Assembly (NCBI RefSeq): GCF_002161675.1
Contig: NZ_NFIH01000009.1
Span: forward strand, 39,843-103,842
Reading direction: 5' to 3'
Source of the DNA: Pseudoflavonifractor sp. An44
Lineage (GTDB): Bacteria; Bacillota; Clostridia; Oscillospirales; Oscillospiraceae
DNA: 64,000 bases
Position 1 is the first letter of the stretch; each line of letters opens with the position of its first letter. The notes under the pieces are model-generated. The model did no database searches. It worked only from the letters and a program-made list of their open reading frames with translations, and had not been told where the DNA came from. Made by a program: the position numbers and the translations under genes. This document shows positions 63,009 to 64,000 of this stretch, piece after piece.

Positions 63009-63860
63009 TCAGGGATTCACGGTGTGGCAGAGCAGATAGTCCAGCCAGTTTTTGCAATGGGAGGGGGTGAGGTGGATGCCGTCGGAGGAGGCACCCTCAG
63101 GCAGACAGAAGTTGTCGTCCTCCATGAGGGCACGGGAGACCTGGAGGTAATAGACCTTCTGCTCCTGGGTCATGTTGAGAATCAGCTGGTTGAACTCCTG
63201 AATCTTCTCGTTGGAGATATAGCTGTGGGTCTCGGACACCTTCTGAGATACAGGGAGAATCTCCTGCACGTAGATGACGGCGTCGGGGTTGACGGCCCGG
63301 ATCTCCTCAATGAGCTGGGTAAACTTGTCGATGAAAATACTGGGATAGGCCCAGCCCAGCTCGTTGATGCCAAACATGAGATACACCTTGGAGAACTGGG
63401 TGTGTTTCATGGCCTCCACCACCGTCACCATCTGGCCGTTTAGGTCCACAATGGGGTCGGTGAAGACGGTGTCCACCGTGAGGCCCTTTTGGGCATAGCT
63501 TGTGGCGTTGCTCAGGCCAGTATACAGCACCAGTCCTTCGGTGCGGGAATCGCCGATGAACACGGCATCGTCCAGATAGCTCTTTTCCACAGCGCTAGAC
63601 TCCGGCACCGGCTGGGAGAAGTCATAGGGCAGGGACTGGGTGGGGCTGGCCGAGGGGGCCAGAGAGGGCGTGGGCTCCGGCGAGACGGTGGCTGTGGGCG
63701 TCGGGGTGGGTTCTGGCTGGTCATTAGAAGGGGCGAAGAGGTGGGTGACCACCGTCACCACAATGGCCAGAGCGGCCAGGCCCAGAACGAGGAAGAAGAG
63801 AATGGTGAGGGGAGATGCGCGGTGACGCCGTCTCCGGTGGCGTCGGGGTTGAGTGCTCAT
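63009..63860 (-). CDS. Membrane-anchored SGNH/GDSL hydrolase
   Basis: A 283-residue surface esterase-like protein. An Arg/His-rich cytoplasmic tail (PRRHRRRRHR), one membrane helix (about 17-40, LTILFFLVLGLAALAIVV), a Pro/Thr-rich linker (49-75), then the hydrolase: VFIGDSRTEGL with Ser105, LMFGINELGW with the Asn, and SSDGIHLTPSH with the Asp-His pair. Proteins of this kind deacylate cell-envelope glycans or lipids; the substrate is unknown. The nearby polysaccharide locus makes a glycan substrate plausible. ATG 63860 has GGAGG nine bases upstream. Confidence 0.88.
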   Translation of the reverse strand: MSTQPRRHRRRRHRASPLTILFFLVLGLAALAIVVTVVTHLFAPSNDQPEPTPTPTATVSPEPTPSLAPSASPTQSLPYDFSQPVPESSAVEKSYLDDAVFIGDSRTEGLVLYTGLSNATSYAQKGLTVDTVFTDPIVDLNGQMVTVVEAMKHTQFSKVYLMFGINELGWAYPSIFIDKFTQLIEEIRAVNPDAVIYVQEILPVSQKVSETHSYISNEKIQEFNQLILNMTQEQKVYYLQVSRALMEDDNFCLPEGASSDGIHLTPSHCKNWLDYLLCHTVNP

Positions 63861-64000
63861 AGAAGGTACCTCCAAGGTTGAAAAAGGTTGAAACATTGTA
63901 GTCTAAGTACCATTCCGAAAAAGGGCGCACAAACCCAAGCCCCCTAAAAGCGGGCAAAAATCGAATTTATGTTTAAAATCTAAACAGTAGGTGGAGCGGC
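63861..64000. other. Non-coding end of window
   Basis: 140 bases upstream of the hydrolase gene. A minus-strand TACAAT at 63895-63900 may be a -10 box, but no good -35 is present. Nothing else recognised. Confidence 0.3.

Overview
The window reads as chromosomal DNA of a GC-rich, anaerobic Firmicute, most likely an Oscillospiraceae-type clostridium (Flavonifractor or Pseudoflavonifractor-like; this is an inference). The signs are AGGAGG-type ribosome sites almost everywhere, a BceRSAB-type peptide-sensing module, a LytTR/DUF3021 pair, a Pro-x-x-Thr-Gly wall-sorting signal, and ferredoxin-based redox enzymes (NfnAB and a thioredoxin reductase that seems to lack the NADPH motifs). I saw no rRNA, tRNA, CRISPR array, phage gene or insertion sequence.

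Layout. 1-2.4 kb: the end of a radical-SAM gene, a block of short palindromic repeats, and one isolated AT-rich gene of unknown function. 2.4-7.6 kb (minus strand): asnS, a LytTR regulator with its DUF3021 membrane partner, and an asnA-aldo/keto reductase operon. 7.7-14.3 kb: an M29 aminopeptidase and a phosphosugar mutase (plus), a convergent glycogen phosphorylase, and a LacI-type regulator divergent from it. 14.3-15.8 kb: rpsF-ssb-rpsR, preceded by an unusual array of GTGAACA/TGTTCAC motifs. 16.5-26 kb (minus): a lipoprotein gene and a giant wall-anchored subtilisin-like protease of about 2,800 residues, with an attenuator-like leader upstream of the lipoprotein. 26.3-30.9 kb: a response regulator, an intramembrane-type histidine kinase and a two-gene ABC transporter of the Bce family. 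31-34.5 kb: a small P-loop protein, the atypical thioredoxin reductase, asparaginase, a sugar acetyltransferase and a DtxR-type regulator.

34.6-59.2 kb is a large surface-polysaccharide locus. Two genes on the minus strand (an initiating sugar transferase and a GT4) diverge from about eighteen genes on the plus strand: a second initiating transferase, glf (UDP-galactopyranose mutase), a probable galactofuranosyltransferase, GT2 and GT4 enzymes including a three-domain GT2, two DUF4422 proteins, a Wzy-like polymerase, a Wzx-like flippase, ugd (UDP-glucose dehydrogenase), and then an ABC exporter (Wzm/Wzt type) split by a GtrB-type enzyme and a GT-C membrane glycosyltransferase. The locus therefore carries parts of both Wzx/Wzy and ABC export pathways and probably makes a galactofuranose- and uronate-containing glycan, perhaps two. 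Between wzx and the second half lies a strong promoter followed at once by a strong terminator, which suggests controlled read-through.

59.4-64 kb: an iron-type alcohol dehydrogenase, the nfnAB electron-bifurcating transhydrogenase genes, and a membrane-anchored SGNH hydrolase on the minus strand. Long open frames antisense to most real genes are by-products of GC-rich codon use and were ignored.
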